In this document: in pieces, positions 8,928 through 20,139 of the stretch
Numbering within the stretch: position 1 is the stretch's first letter
Layout: each line of letters begins with the position of its first letter
Assembly (NCBI RefSeq): GCF_009496535.1
Contig: NZ_WIDL01000005.1
Location: 146,990 to 210,989 of the forward strand
DNA from: Stenotrophomonas sp. MYb238
GTDB lineage: Bacteria; Pseudomonadota; Gammaproteobacteria; Xanthomonadales; Xanthomonadaceae
Reading direction: 5' to 3'
Length of the DNA stretch: 64,000 nucleotides
Position numbers and translations under genes: made by a program
Notes under the pieces: generated by a model
What the model saw: the letters and a program-made list of their open reading frames with translations, nothing else
What the model was told of the DNA's origin: nothing
The model's database searches: none

Positions 8928-9770
8928 ATGCAAGCGTTGCCGCAGGCGCGGCGCCGGCGCCGGGTACTGCCCGGCTTCGGCGTCGGCATGGGCATCACCG
9001 TGTTCTGGCTGGGGCTGATCGTGCTGATCCCGCTGGCCGGCGTGTTCCTGCGCGCGGCCGGGCTGGGCGTGGACGGCATCTGGCGCATATGGAGCGAGCC
9101 GCGCGTGCTGTCGGCGCTGCGGCTGAGCTTCGGCACCGCCTTCGCCGCGGCAACGTTCAATACGCTGATGGGCACCTGGGTGGCCTGGGTGTTCGTGCGC
9201 TACCGCTTCCCGGGCCGGCGCCTGTTCGATGCGATGATCGACCTGCCGTTCGCCCTGCCCACCGCGGTGGCCGGCATCGCGCTCACCGCGCTGTACGGCG
9301 GGCAGGGCTGGGTCGGGCGCTGGCTTGAGCCGCTGGGCCTGAAGGTCGCCTACACGCCGGTAGGCATCGTGGTCGCGCTGGTGTTCGTCGGCCTGCCGTT
9401 CGTGGTGCGCATCGTGCAGCCGGTACTGGCCGAAGCCGAGCGCGAACTGGAGGAAGCGGCCGCGACGCTGGGCGCCAGCCGCTGGCAGACCATCGCGCGC
9501 GTGGTCGTGCCCACGTTGTGGCCGGCGATGCTGACCGGTTTCGCGCTGGCGTTCGCGCGTGGGGTGGGCGAGTACGGCTCGGTGATCTTCATCGCCGGCA
9601 ACCTGCCGTTCGCCACCGAGATCGCGCCGCTGCTGATCACCATCCGCCTGGACGAGTTCGACTACGCCGGCGCCACCGCCATCGCCGCGGCGATGCTGCT
9701 GCTGTCCTTCCTGGTGCTGCTGCTGGTCAACAGCCTGCAGGCGCGGCTGCAACGCAGGGGCGCGCGATGA
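8928..9770 (+). CDS. cysT: Sulfate ABC transporter permease subunit CysT
   Basis: A 280-residue inner-membrane permease with about six transmembrane segments and the EAA loop EEAAATLGASRWQTIARVVVP (about 178-198) that contacts the ATPase. It pairs with CysW to form the channel. I prefer the ATG at 8928 because AGGTGG at 8914-8919 sits at ideal distance; a GTG at 8916, directly after the preceding stop codon, would add four residues. The last codon overlaps the cysW start (ATGA), which indicates translational coupling. Confidence 0.93.
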   Translation: MQALPQARRRRRVLPGFGVGMGITVFWLGLIVLIPLAGVFLRAAGLGVDGIWRIWSEPRVLSALRLSFGTAFAAATFNTLMGTWVAWVFVRYRFPGRRLFDAMIDLPFALPTAVAGIALTALYGGQGWVGRWLEPLGLKVAYTPVGIVVALVFVGLPFVVRIVQPVLAEAERELEEAAATLGASRWQTIARVVVPTLWPAMLTGFALAFARGVGEYGSVIFIAGNLPFATEIAPLLITIRLDEFDYAGATAIAAAMLLLSFLVLLLVNSLQARLQRRGAR

Positions 9771-10726
9771 ACGAGATGGTATCCGGGCTGCCGGCGGCGA
9801 TCGCCGCGGCGGATGGCCGCCGCGCCGCACCGCGCGTGGCCAGCGTGACCACCGAGCCGCGCTGGGTGCGGGTGCTGCTGATCCTCGGCGCGCTGGGCTT
9901 CCTGCTCTCGTTCCTGCTGCTGCCGCTGCTGCTGGTGTTCGTCGAGGCGCTGCGCGGCGGCGCGCAGGCGTTCTGGAGCGCGGTGAGCGACTCGGACGCG
10001 CTGGCGGCGGTGCGCCTGACCCTGCTGGTCACCGCCATCGTGATCCCGCTCAACCTGGTGTTCGGCATCGCCGCGGCGTGGGTGGTGAGCAAGCACCGCT
10101 TCCCCGGCAAACGCTGGCTGGTGACCCTGATCGACCTGCCGTTCTCGGTGTCGCCGGTGGTGGCCGGGCTGGTGTTCATCCTGCTGTTCGGCCGTGACGG
10201 CTGGCTGTGGCCGCTGATCGAGGAAGGCGTGCGCCTGCACCTGCCGGTGATCGGCGAGGTGCTGCTGCAGCTGCCGCGCATCGTGTTTGCGATCCCTGGC
10301 ATCGTGCTGGCCACCACCTTCGTCACCTTCCCGTTCATCGCCCGCGAACTGATGCCGCTGATGGAGCAGCAGGGCAGCGACGAGGAGCTGGCGGCGCTGA
10401 CCCTGGGCGCCAATGCTTGGCAGATGTTCTGGAAGGTGACCCTGCCCAACATCCGCTGGGGCCTGCTGTACGGCGTGCTGCTGTGCAGTGCGCGGGCGAT
10501 GGGCGAGTTCGGCGCGGTGTCGGTGGTGTCCGGGCATATCCGCGGGCGCACCAACACGCTGCCGCTGCACGTAGAGATCCTCTACAACGAGCCCTCCGCG
10601 CATACCTGGAGCGCCGCGTTCGCCTGCGCCTCGCTGCTGGCCGGCACCGCGCTGCTGACGCTGGTGCTGAAGACTTTCCTGGAATGGCGGCATGGCCAGT
10701 CGCTGGCCGCCGCACACCACCGTTGA
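9767..10726 (+). CDS. cysW: Sulfate ABC transporter permease subunit CysW
   Basis: A 319-residue permease subunit. A roughly 30-residue hydrophilic N-terminal tail precedes six transmembrane segments. The EAA-type coupling loop ([20 protein letters not shown]) and the downstream [17 protein letters not shown] motif are characteristic of CysW. It starts with the ATGA overlap on cysT. The order sbp-cysT-cysW-cysA is the classical one. Confidence 0.93.
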   Translation: MNEMVSGLPAAIAAADGRRAAPRVASVTTEPRWVRVLLILGALGFLLSFLLLPLLLVFVEALRGGAQAFWSAVSDSDALAAVRLTLLVTAIVIPLNLVFGIAAAWVVSKHRFPGKRWLVTLIDLPFSVSPVVAGLVFILLFGRDGWLWPLIEEGVRLHLPVIGEVLLQLPRIVFAIPGIVLATTFVTFPFIARELMPLMEQQGSDEELAALTLGANAWQMFWKVTLPNIRWGLLYGVLLCSARAMGEFGAVSVVSGHIRGRTNTLPLHVEILYNEPSAHTWSAAFACASLLAGTALLTLVLKTFLEWRHGQSLAAAHHR

Positions 10727-10733
10727 GGTGACG

Positions 10734-11786
10734 ATGAACATCCGCATACAACAGCTGGGCAAGCGTTTCGGCGCATTCCCCGCGCTCGACGGCGTCAGTC
10801 TGGACATCCGCAGCGGTGAACTGCTGGCCCTGCTCGGGCCCTCCGGGTCGGGCAAGACCACCCTGCTGCGCGCGCTCGCCGGGCTGGAGCAGCCCGAGCA
10901 GGGCCGCATCCTGTTCGACGGCGAGGACGCCACCGCGCTGAGCGTGCAGGCGCGCCGTGCCGGTTTCGTGTTCCAGCACTACGCGCTGTTCCGGCACATG
11001 GACGTGCGCGCCAACATCGCTTTCGGCCTGGAGGTGCGGCGCGGTGCGCAGCGCTGGCCGAAGGCGCGCATCGACGCGCGCGTGGAGGAACTGCTGGCGC
11101 TGGTGCAGCTCGACGGCCTGGGCGGGCGCTACCCGACGCAGCTGTCCGGCGGCCAGCGCCAACGCGTGGCCCTGGCGCGCGCGCTGGCGATCGAGCCGCG
11201 CGTGCTGCTGCTGGACGAACCGTTCGGCGCGCTGGACGCGCAGGTGCGCCGCGACCTGCGCGGTTGGCTGCGCGAACTGCACGACCGCACCGGCCTGACC
11301 ACGGTGTTCGTCACCCACGACCAGGAAGAGGCGCTGGAACTGGCCGACCGGGTGGCGATCCTCAACCGCGGCCGCATCGAACAGGTCGGCAGTCCGGGCG
11401 AGATCTACGACCGGCCGGCGTCGCCCTTCGTGTACGGCTTCGTCGGCGAGGCCAACCGCCTGCCGGCGCGGGCCGACGGCGACGCGCTGGACGTGGCCGG
11501 CGCGCGCTGGTCGCGGCCTGCCGGCCTGCCGGCCGCGGATGCGCTGGAGGTCTACGTGCGCCCGGAAGACATGCGCGTCGGCGATGCCGGCGACTGGGTG
11601 GGCACGGTGCTGTCGGTGCAGCGCAGCGGCGCGCGCGCGCGGCTGCGCGCCCGCCTGCGCGGCGCCGCTGTGGACGTGGACGTGGACGTCGAGCTTCCGC
11701 CCGACGCGCCGCACTACGCGGCGGGGCAGGTGGTCGCGCTGGCGGCGCGGCGCCACGGGGTGTTTCCGGTATCCAGCGCCGGTTAG
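10734..11786 (+). CDS. cysA: Sulfate/thiosulfate import ATP-binding protein CysA
   Basis: A 350-residue ABC ATPase that powers sulfate uptake. It contains the Walker A motif GPSGSGKTT (about 35-43), the Q-loop FVFQHYALF, the signature LSGGQRQRV, and Walker [16 protein letters not shown]-terminal TOBE-type regulatory domain begins near residue 240. GAGGTG just upstream is a good ribosome-binding site, and cysW ends eight bases before. The G+C content of its third codon positions is as high as in its neighbours, so there is no sign of recent transfer. No terminator is seen directly downstream. Confidence 0.95.
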   Translation: MNIRIQQLGKRFGAFPALDGVSLDIRSGELLALLGPSGSGKTTLLRALAGLEQPEQGRILFDGEDATALSVQARRAGFVFQHYALFRHMDVRANIAFGLEVRRGAQRWPKARIDARVEELLALVQLDGLGGRYPTQLSGGQRQRVALARALAIEPRVLLLDEPFGALDAQVRRDLRGWLRELHDRTGLTTVFVTHDQEEALELADRVAILNRGRIEQVGSPGEIYDRPASPFVYGFVGEANRLPARADGDALDVAGARWSRPAGLPAADALEVYVRPEDMRVGDAGDWVGTVLSVQRSGARARLRARLRGAAVDVDVDVELPPDAPHYAAGQVVALAARRHGVFPVSSAG

Positions 11787-12052
11787 CGGCGGCCGCGCGG
11801 CGTTCCGGGCCGCGTGGGCGCGCGCTGTTCCTTCGACGATGCGGTGCCGTGGGTCCGTCCACGGCGGTATGCCTAGTCGTTGGTGGTCAGGGAAATCAGC
11901 GCCCGGCGAGGGACTCGCAACCGGGGCGCTGGCTTCAACGGCGCGTCCGCCCACGCCCGCCCGCCGGGGCGCTGGCGTTGCCGGCCAATCTGGTTAAGAA
12001 TTTGTGAATCCTGCGCCATGGCGGCGCCGGCATCCCATTCACGGAGATTCCC

Positions 12053-12751
12053 ATGATTCCCTGCAAGCGCCTTGCCGCCGTTGCCTGTGCCGCCCTGCTG
12101 TCCGTCCCGTTCGCCGCCTGCGCCGAAGACGCGGCATCGCCCGTCAGCTGGGAAATCGGCGCGGTCTCGGACTACCTGTTCCGCGGCGCCTCGCAGACCG
12201 ACGAGAAGCCCACGGTGCAGGGCAGCGTCACCTGGACCACGGCGAGCGGCCTCTACGTCGGCAGCTTCGCCTCGGGCGTGGATTTCGGCGACGGCAGCCC
12301 CGACATCGAGGTGGACTACTTCGTCGGCTACGGCTTCGACGTCAGCGACAAGGTCAACGTCGATGTGCTGCTCAACCGCTACACCTACCCGGGTGCCAGC
12401 CAGATGGCCTACAACGAACTGGTCACCACCACCACCATCGCCGAGAACTGGAAGGTCAACGTCAGCTATACCAACGACGTGTGGGGCAGCAGCACCACCG
12501 GCTGGTACTACGGCCTCGGCGGCGAGTGGGGCCTGCCGAACGACTTCAGCCTGAACGCCAACGTCGGCCGCAGCGTGTTCAACGACAGCGACGTGGCGCA
12601 GGACTACACCGACTGGGGCGTGGGCATCGGCCGCAGCTTCGGCATCGCCAACGTCTCGCTGGGCTACTACGGCACCGACGGCAAGGGCCGCGACAACTTC
12701 GGCAAGCTGGCTGACGACCGCCTCATGCTGTCGGTGAAGATCGCGCGCTGA
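12053..12751 (+). CDS. TorF family putative outer-membrane porin
   Basis: A 232-residue precursor. The signal peptide (to about residue 24) is followed by a conserved module: WEIGAVSDYLFRGASQTDEKPTV-type start, repeated amphipathic beta strands, and the GWYYGLGGEWGLP segment. This matches the family called TorF putative porin / TIGR02001. The product probably forms a small outer-membrane barrel of unknown substrate. It is separated from cysA by 266 bp and so likely has its own promoter. A strong bidirectional terminator follows. Confidence 0.85.
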   Translation: MIPCKRLAAVACAALLSVPFAACAEDAASPVSWEIGAVSDYLFRGASQTDEKPTVQGSVTWTTASGLYVGSFASGVDFGDGSPDIEVDYFVGYGFDVSDKVNVDVLLNRYTYPGASQMAYNELVTTTTIAENWKVNVSYTNDVWGSSTTGWYYGLGGEWGLPNDFSLNANVGRSVFNDSDVAQDYTDWGVGIGRSFGIANVSLGYYGTDGKGRDNFGKLADDRLMLSVKIAR

Positions 12752-12773
12752 GCGCGGCGGTGGGGCGATAACG

Positions 12774-12801
12774 AAAAAAGGCGCCGTCAGGCGCCTTTTT
12801 T
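12774..12801. terminator. Bidirectional terminator between torF-like gene and tdh
   Basis: A 12-bp stem (A6-GGCGCC / GGCGCC-T6) with loop GTCA lies between two converging genes. The A and T runs flanking the GC core give a U tail in either direction. Confidence 0.92.
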
Positions 12802-12830
12802 CTTCTTTCTCGGGGATGCGCCGGCTGGCC

Positions 12831-13868
12831 TCAGTACCAGCTCAGCACCACCTTGCCGGCCTTGCCCTGTTCCATCAGGTCGAAGCCTTCCTGGAAGCGC
12901 TCCACCGGCAGCTGGTGGGTGAGCACCTTGCCGAGCGGGAAACCGGACAGCACCAGCTGGGTCATCTTGTACCAGGTCTCGTACATCTTGCGGCCGTAGA
13001 TGCCTTGCACGGTCAGGCCCTTGAAGATGATCTTGTCCCAGTCGCAGCCGGCGCCCTTGGGCATGATGCCGAGCATGGCGATCTTGCCGCCGTGGTACAT
13101 GCAGTCGAGCATGTCGTTGAACGCGCGCGGGTTGCCGCTCATTTCCAGGCCCACGTCGAAGCCTTCCATGTGCAGGTCGGCCATCACGTCCTTCAGCGAC
13201 TGGTTGGCGACGTTGACCACGCGCGTGGCGCCCATGTCGGCGGCCAGCTTCAGGCGGAAATCGTTGACGTCGGTGACCACTACGTTGCGCGCGCCGATGT
13301 GCTTGCAGATGCCGGCGGCGATGATCCCGATCGGGCCGGCGCCGGTGATCAGCACGTCCTCGCCGATCACGTCGAATTCCAGCGCGCAGTGCGCGGCGTT
13401 GCCGTAGGGGTCGAAGAAGGCGGCCAGCTCGGATGGGATCTGGTCGGGGATCGGCCACAGGTTGCTGGCCGGCATCACCATGTATTCGGCGAAGGCGCCG
13501 TTGACGTTGACGCCGATGCCGACGGTGTTAGGGCACAGGTGCGGGCGGCCGCCGCGGCAGTTGCGGCAGTGGCCGCAGACGATGTGGCCTTCGGCCGAGA
13601 CGCGCTGGCCGATTTCGTAGCCGGTCACGCCCGGACCGATCTCGGCGATGCGGCCGACGAATTCGTGGCCGATGGTCAGGCCCGGTTTGATGGTGCGCTG
13701 GCTCCATTCGTCCCACAGGTAGATGTGCAGGTCGGTGCCGCAGATGGCGGTCTTCTCCAGCTTGATCAGGACCTGGTTGGGTCCGGGCACCGGCACCGGC
13801 ACCTCTTCCATCCAGATGCCCTTGGTCGCCTCGCGCTTCACCAGCGCGCGCATCGTCTTCTGTGTCAT
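12831..13868 (-). CDS. tdh: L-threonine 3-dehydrogenase
   Basis: A 345-residue zinc-dependent medium-chain dehydrogenase that oxidises threonine to 2-amino-3-oxobutyrate with NAD, feeding Kbl. The catalytic zinc ligand is Cys43 in the [10 protein letters not shown] motif, with HE in the GHEFVG motif. The four structural-zinc cysteines are in [15 protein letters not shown]. The Rossmann motif is [11 protein letters not shown]. Length and start match the family. An ideal -10 hexamer, TATAAT, lies 32 bp upstream on this strand. Kbl is encoded 6.5 kb downstream on the same strand, beyond oppositely oriented genes, so the pair is not an operon here. Confidence 0.96.
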   Translation of the reverse strand: MTQKTMRALVKREATKGIWMEEVPVPVPGPNQVLIKLEKTAICGTDLHIYLWDEWSQRTIKPGLTIGHEFVGRIAEIGPGVTGYEIGQRVSAEGHIVCGHCRNCRGGRPHLCPNTVGIGVNVNGAFAEYMVMPASNLWPIPDQIPSELAAFFDPYGNAAHCALEFDVIGEDVLITGAGPIGIIAAGICKHIGARNVVVTDVNDFRLKLAADMGATRVVNVANQSLKDVMADLHMEGFDVGLEMSGNPRAFNDMLDCMYHGGKIAMLGIMPKGAGCDWDKIIFKGLTVQGIYGRKMYETWYKMTQLVLSGFPLGKVLTHQLPVERFQEGFDLMEQGKAGKVVLSWY

Positions 13869-13899
13869 TGCCGGGAAACCGCAGTGGGAAAGAGTGCCG

Positions 13900-13905
13900 A
13901 TTATA
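13900..13905 (-). promoter_or_regulatory. -10 element, probable tdh promoter
   Basis: The minus strand reads a perfect TATAAT about 32 bases before the tdh start. The -35 position at 17 bp spacing (ACGGGC) is a poor match, so the promoter may need an activator. Confidence 0.4.
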
Positions 13906-14000
13906 TGCGTTCGGCCGTAACCGCCCGTACCGGCGGGTCCGGGCTACGGCGATGGTTTCACCCGCTACAATCGGGTTTCCATTTTCCGGGGGTCCGCCTC

Positions 14001-16166
<2,166 letters not shown>

Positions 16167-16189
16167 GCCGCGCTCCGGCCTGATCGAAG

Positions 16190-16219
16190 ACCCCGGACGG
16201 GAAACCGTCCGGGGTTTTT
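16190..16219 (+). terminator. Terminator of the S46 peptidase gene
   Basis: An 11-bp perfect stem (ACCCCGGACGG / CCGTCCGGGGT) with a GAAA tetraloop, then TTTT, 23 bases after the stop codon. Confidence 0.92.
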
Positions 16220-16522
16220 CTATTGCCGCTGTTCTTGGCAGGCGACCGCGCGGGCCATCACGACGTCATGGGCCGCTCCTGGCGGTTTTCGATGGGTTCA
16301 TGGGGGCGGACTCGTCCCGCACGGTGCGGGATGCGGAAACCCGGTTCAGGGCAGGCCCGGAATCCACGGCGCTGATCCGCTGGAGCGGCTTCACCCGCGA
16401 ATAGCTTTGAGGTATTCCGCAAGGAACAATCGTGCGCCAGCGGCCTCCCGCAGTCCCCGGCTATCAGGCAGTCGGGCGGCACCTGGACGCGGGCAAACCG
16501 GGCGAGCAGGAGCGCGCTTGCG
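16220..16522. other. Non-coding stretch between convergent genes
   Basis: About 300 bp with no convincing gene. A 74-codon minus-strand open frame (16258-16482) exists but has no ribosome-binding site and an arginine/proline-rich, non-protein-like composition. A small hairpin (CCCGCA / TGCGGG around 16317-16330) is the only structure I see. Confidence 0.5.
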
Positions 16523-17374
16523 TCAGCGGTACGGTCCCGGCCCGCGCCAGACCAGTTCGCCGCGCCGGTAGACGTACATCACCGTGACCACGTCGCGCGC
16601 ATCGCCGATGGAGCGCAGTTCCGGCGCGTCGGGCGCGAGCAGGCGGCATTTGCTGGAGCCGCGCCTGAGCGCGACTTCCGCCGGGCAGACCATCAGGTAG
16701 CTGGTGCCCGGCAACGGGATGGACAGTTCCTTCATGCCCTGTTCCATCCAGGTACGCAGCCGCGCTTCGGCCAGCAGGTCGTAGACGATCTGGTAGCCGC
16801 CCACTTCCATGGCCGGCTCGCCGGCGGCCATGTCGTTGCGGTAGCCGTTGCGGTTGACCGGCCCGGAAGCGCGCCCGTCGTCGGGCGCGGTTTCCTTCGG
16901 CTGCCAGCCCGGCGGGCGCCCGGTCCAGGTCTGCGGGCGGCGCTGGACGCTTTCCGGCGGGCTCGTGGCCGCGGCCTGCGCGGACTCGGCGGCTGGTTGC
17001 TCCTCGCTCCTGTCCTGCTTCTGTTCCGGTTCGGCCGGTGGCTCGATGTACCTGGCCTCCGGCACCGGCTTGCGTGCATCGGCCTGCCGGCGCGCCACCG
17101 GCCTGGAGGGCCGCTTCCGGTCATTCACCGGCTTCGGCCCCGGCGGCTGGCGCGCCGTGGGCGGGGAGGGCGGCGCTTCGCCGACGAAATCCACCTTGAC
17201 CCGGCCGCCGCCGGCCGTTCCCTGCGGCGTGGTCACCACCGGCGGCGTGGAATGCAGCAGGAGCAGCAGCACCAGCAGGTGCAGCAGCGCGCTCAGGATG
17301 GCGGCCGCCCACGGTTGCAGGCGTTCGTTCCAGGGTCTGCGGTTGGAGTGCACGGAAACCGGGTCGCTGCTCAT
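16523..17374 (-). CDS. Membrane-anchored Pro-rich protein with TonB-like layout, function unknown
   Basis: 283 residues. The N-terminal cytoplasmic tail of about 20 residues is followed by one hydrophobic helix (AAAILSALLHLLVLLLLLH, about 24-42). Next is a long Pro/Arg/Glu/Lys-rich periplasmic spacer (45-190) and a compact C-terminal domain (about 195-283) with two cysteines (MVCPAEV, SSKCRLL). The layout resembles TonB or TolA. However, the C domain lacks the usual TonB YP-x-A-x-x-x-G signature, so I would not call it TonB. The gene follows the large membrane protein gene on the same strand (128 bp gap). It probably spans the periplasm; the partner is unknown. Confidence 0.75.
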   Translation of the reverse strand: MSSDPVSVHSNRRPWNERLQPWAAAILSALLHLLVLLLLLHSTPPVVTTPQGTAGGGRVKVDFVGEAPPSPPTARQPPGPKPVNDRKRPSRPVARRQADARKPVPEARYIEPPAEPEQKQDRSEEQPAAESAQAAATSPPESVQRRPQTWTGRPPGWQPKETAPDDGRASGPVNRNGYRNDMAAGEPAMEVGGYQIVYDLLAEARLRTWMEQGMKELSIPLPGTSYLMVCPAEVALRRGSSKCRLLAPDAPELRSIGDARDVVTVMYVYRRGELVWRGPGPYR

Positions 17375-17502
17375 GCCACGTTGCGGGCGGAGGAAGGGCT
17401 GGCCCTCATGTGGGCGTCATGCCATGCGGCCGATGGGGGCGGCCATGGTAACGCCTGGCGTCGGCGGCCACGCGCGTCGCCGGCGGCATCGGCGCGTTGC
17501 GT

Positions 17503-19149
17503 TCATTCGGGCATGCGCATCGCCCGCGGCGGCGTGGTGTCGTTGCCTTCCATCCAGCCGATCCAGTGGCCCGGTCCTGCGGCCGGGTCGGGCACCGCCA
17601 GTCCGCGAGCCACGCCCTCCGCGTCGACCAGCAGCAGGCGCGCATCGCCGCCAGCCGCATCGGTGGCGAACCGCACGCGCCTTGCCGGTGTTTCCAGCAG
17701 GTTGTCCACGGTTTCGGCCTGCATGCCGCGCACGGCCAGCGGTTCCGTTGACGGCCTGCGGCCAAGCCAGCGCGCCTGCGGCCAGGCGAACATCTCGACC
17801 TGCGCCTGCCGCTGCAACGGCAAGGCGGCGACGATCTCGGCCGGCACGTTCTCTCCCAGCGGCGCCGCGCGATCCACCACGCCGACGGCGGCGGCCACGG
17901 CGGTATGCACGGCCACCTGGCGCATGCTGCCGGCCAGCTTGGCCGTCCACACCTGACTGGGCAGCAACACCAGCGCAACCACGAGGACCAGCGACAAGGC
18001 GCGCCGTGGCGACGATGCGCGCGCCACCGCGGCCAGCAGCAGGCCCGCCCAGAACAGGCTGGACCACACCAGGTAGCGCGGCGCCAGCAACTGGTCCGGA
18101 TACGTCTGGAAATACGCGTCCCGCACCACCGCCACCAGGGCGCCGGTGGCGGCGGCGAACAGGGCGATGCCGATGCCCAGCCGTTGTGCCGGCGCCCATG
18201 GCGTCTGCGGGGCCTGCCAGGCCTTGAGCACCTGCCACGCCAGCGCGGCCAGGCCCGCCAGCGCGATGGGAATGTGCGGGAACCAGGCCAGCATCACCGG
18301 TCCGAACCGGGCGTCGTAGGCCGATGCGACGGGCGAGAGCAGCGCGCCGGCCGCGGAGGGCAGGCGCGCGGCCAGCGCAGGGTCCAGCGCCGGCCACACG
18401 GCATGGATCCAGGGGCCGGCCAGCCAGCGCAGCCAGGACGAGACCCAGGAAAGCGGCGCGAACGCGAGCGCGCCGGTGCTGTCGCCGGTCAGCTGCAGTG
18501 CTGCCAGCGTGAGCACGAGCCCAACGGACAGCGCGGCCCATGCTGCCAGCCGCGCGCGGGTGAGCCACAGCATCGGGAAGAAGGCCGCGAACGCCGCGAT
18601 GCCGCTGCCGAAGGAAAACGCCGCGGCGAAGCCGCACAGCGCGGCGATGCCCGCCGCGCCGGCGTCTGGCCGCAGCTTTCGCCCGAGCACGAGCAGGCCG
18701 GCAAGCAGCAGCGCGGTCACGCTGTAGGCATGCACGGTCTCGTTGCCATGTCCGAGCGCGCGCTGGTTGCCCAGCCAGCACAGCCCCAGCAGCAACGCCA
18801 GCGCCGCGGCGTTGCGCTGCGACGACGGCAATCCCGCCAGTTGCCGCCAGCCCAGCGCCTGCGTGGCCAGCAGCAACACGATGCCGATGCCGATCTGCAG
18901 CCACTGGCCGCCGTGCAGCCAGTGCAGTTCGGCCAGCCGCACCAGGCTGGGCAGCAGTTCGTGGTGGCCGTTGTCGGCGTTGACCACGCTCTGCGGGAAC
19001 GGCGTGGACAGCAGGTGCGCCTGGAAGCGCCATTGATCGGCATACGGCACCTTGGGCGCGCGCAGCATCACCACCAGCGCGGGCAGGAGGAACGCCGCCG
19101 CCGCAAGCCAGGCGGCCGCGCGGCGCAGCGTATCGGTCGTGTTTTTCAT
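17503..19149 (-). CDS. Large polytopic membrane protein, GT-C-like, function unknown
   Basis: 548 residues. The N-terminal helix is followed by an extracytoplasmic loop rich in charged residues (VPYADQWRFQAHLL and NADNGHHELLPSLVRLAELHW, about 32-75). About ten more hydrophobic segments follow, and then a soluble C-terminal tail of roughly 150 residues (about 400-548). An acidic first loop after TM1 is the general plan of GT-C membrane glycosyltransferases, but I see no motif that settles this. ATG at 19149 (MKNTTDTL) is chosen; one three codons upstream is possible and neither has a clear ribosome-binding site. It may be cotranscribed with the Pro-rich protein gene downstream. Confidence 0.75.
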   Translation of the reverse strand: MKNTTDTLRRAAAWLAAAAFLLPALVVMLRAPKVPYADQWRFQAHLLSTPFPQSVVNADNGHHELLPSLVRLAELHWLHGGQWLQIGIGIVLLLATQALGWRQLAGLPSSQRNAAALALLLGLCWLGNQRALGHGNETVHAYSVTALLLAGLLVLGRKLRPDAGAAGIAALCGFAAAFSFGSGIAAFAAFFPMLWLTRARLAAWAALSVGLVLTLAALQLTGDSTGALAFAPLSWVSSWLRWLAGPWIHAVWPALDPALAARLPSAAGALLSPVASAYDARFGPVMLAWFPHIPIALAGLAALAWQVLKAWQAPQTPWAPAQRLGIGIALFAAATGALVAVVRDAYFQTYPDQLLAPRYLVWSSLFWAGLLLAAVARASSPRRALSLVLVVALVLLPSQVWTAKLAGSMRQVAVHTAVAAAVGVVDRAAPLGENVPAEIVAALPLQRQAQVEMFAWPQARWLGRRPSTEPLAVRGMQAETVDNLLETPARRVRFATDAAGGDARLLLVDAEGVARGLAVPDPAAGPGHWIGWMEGNDTTPPRAMRMPE

Positions 19150-19494
19150 GCGCGGCATGCTAGCAGGCGTCACGCGGCGGCCGTCGCCGAGGATGCCGCG
19201 CGCCGGGCGGCACCGGAAGCGGACGTTCGTGTGCGGCGGTGCGCGCGAGGCGCGCGGTGATGTCGGTCCGCGGCCGTCGATACGGCAAGCCCCGATATGC
19301 GCAGGACGCTGGCCGGGCGCGCGGATGCGTCGTCCCTGCCGCCGGCCGTCGGCGCAGGCGTTCCTGCCGTTTTCATCCCCGCGTCTCTGCCTTCCTGCCG
19401 CCCGCCGCCGTGGATTTCGTAACGCAGGCAACCGTGCCCTGCATCGCCGCGGCGACAGGCTATGATGCGGGCCCCGCCACGGACTCCCAACTGC
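19150..19494. other. Divergent intergenic region
   Basis: 345 bp between the divergent membrane-protein and histidine-phosphatase genes. It must hold promoters for both. I find no strong -35/-10 pair; the sequence is G+C-rich with a TATGATGCGG box at 19461-19470 that could be a -10 for the rightward gene. No credible small gene is seen. Confidence 0.4.
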
Positions 19495-20139
19495 ATGCGC
19501 ATCCTGCTTGCCCGCCACGGCGAAACGCCGTGGAACGCCGAAGGCCGCTACCAGGGCCAGATCGACATTCCCCTTTCGCCGGTGGGCGAGGCGCAGGCCA
19601 GGGCGCTGGGCGAGCGCCTGCAATCGCTGGACATCGCCCGTGCGGTGGCCTCGCCGCTGTCGCGCGCGCAGAGCACCGCCCGCGCCGCGCTGGGCAGCGC
19701 CCGCGCGGCGATGCTGCAGACCGATGCGGACCTGCAGGAAATCGCCCATGGCGAATGGGAAGGCCTGCTCGCCAGCGAGATCCACGACAAGGATCCGGCG
19801 CGCCTGCGCGCCTGGCGCGAGGAGCCCGATACCGTACTGATGCCCGGCGGCGAATCGCTGCGGCAGGTGCTGGACCGCAGCTGGCGCGGACTGGCCCGCG
19901 CCGCCGAAGGGCTGGGCGCGGACGACACCCTGCTGGTGGTCGCGCACGACGCGGTCAACCGCGTGATCCTGTGCAAGGTGCTGGGCCTGCCGATCGGCAA
20001 GCTGTGGACCTTCCGCCAGGCGCCGACCACGCTGAACCTGCTCGAAGGCCCGGACGTGGAAAGCCTGGAAGTGGTACGCCTGAACGACTGCGCGCACCAC
20101 ACCCCGTTCTTCGGCGAGGCCAAGCACCGGGCGCTCTGA
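19495..20139 (+). CDS. Histidine phosphatase superfamily protein (phosphoglycerate-mutase-like)
   Basis: 214 residues beginning MRILLARHGETPWN. The RHG motif (His9) carries the phospho-histidine. Further family features are the SPLSRAQSTA segment, the acidic general-acid region (EIAHGEWEG), and the second catalytic His in VVAHDAVNRV. Small members like this include broad phosphatases, cobalamin phosphatase CobC and GpmB-like proteins; the substrate here is undetermined. An upstream in-frame ATG was rejected because the RHG motif normally lies within the first ten residues. Its stop codon overlaps the start of the next gene (TGATG), so the two are translationally coupled. Confidence 0.88.
   Translation: MRILLARHGETPWNAEGRYQGQIDIPLSPVGEAQARALGERLQSLDIARAVASPLSRAQSTARAALGSARAAMLQTDADLQEIAHGEWEGLLASEIHDKDPARLRAWREEPDTVLMPGGESLRQVLDRSWRGLARAAEGLGADDTLLVVAHDAVNRVILCKVLGLPIGKLWTFRQAPTTLNLLEGPDVESLEVVRLNDCAHHTPFFGEAKHRAL

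Noticed and set aside
16258-16482. A 74-codon minus-strand open frame in the 16.2-16.5 kb gap
   Set aside because: There is no ribosome-binding site, no hydrophobic or conserved segments, and Arg/Pro-rich composition typical of random G+C-rich sequence.
16523-17374. Calling the Pro-rich anchored protein TonB
   Set aside because: Layout agrees, but the C-terminal domain lacks the TonB signature and no ExbB/ExbD genes are nearby.
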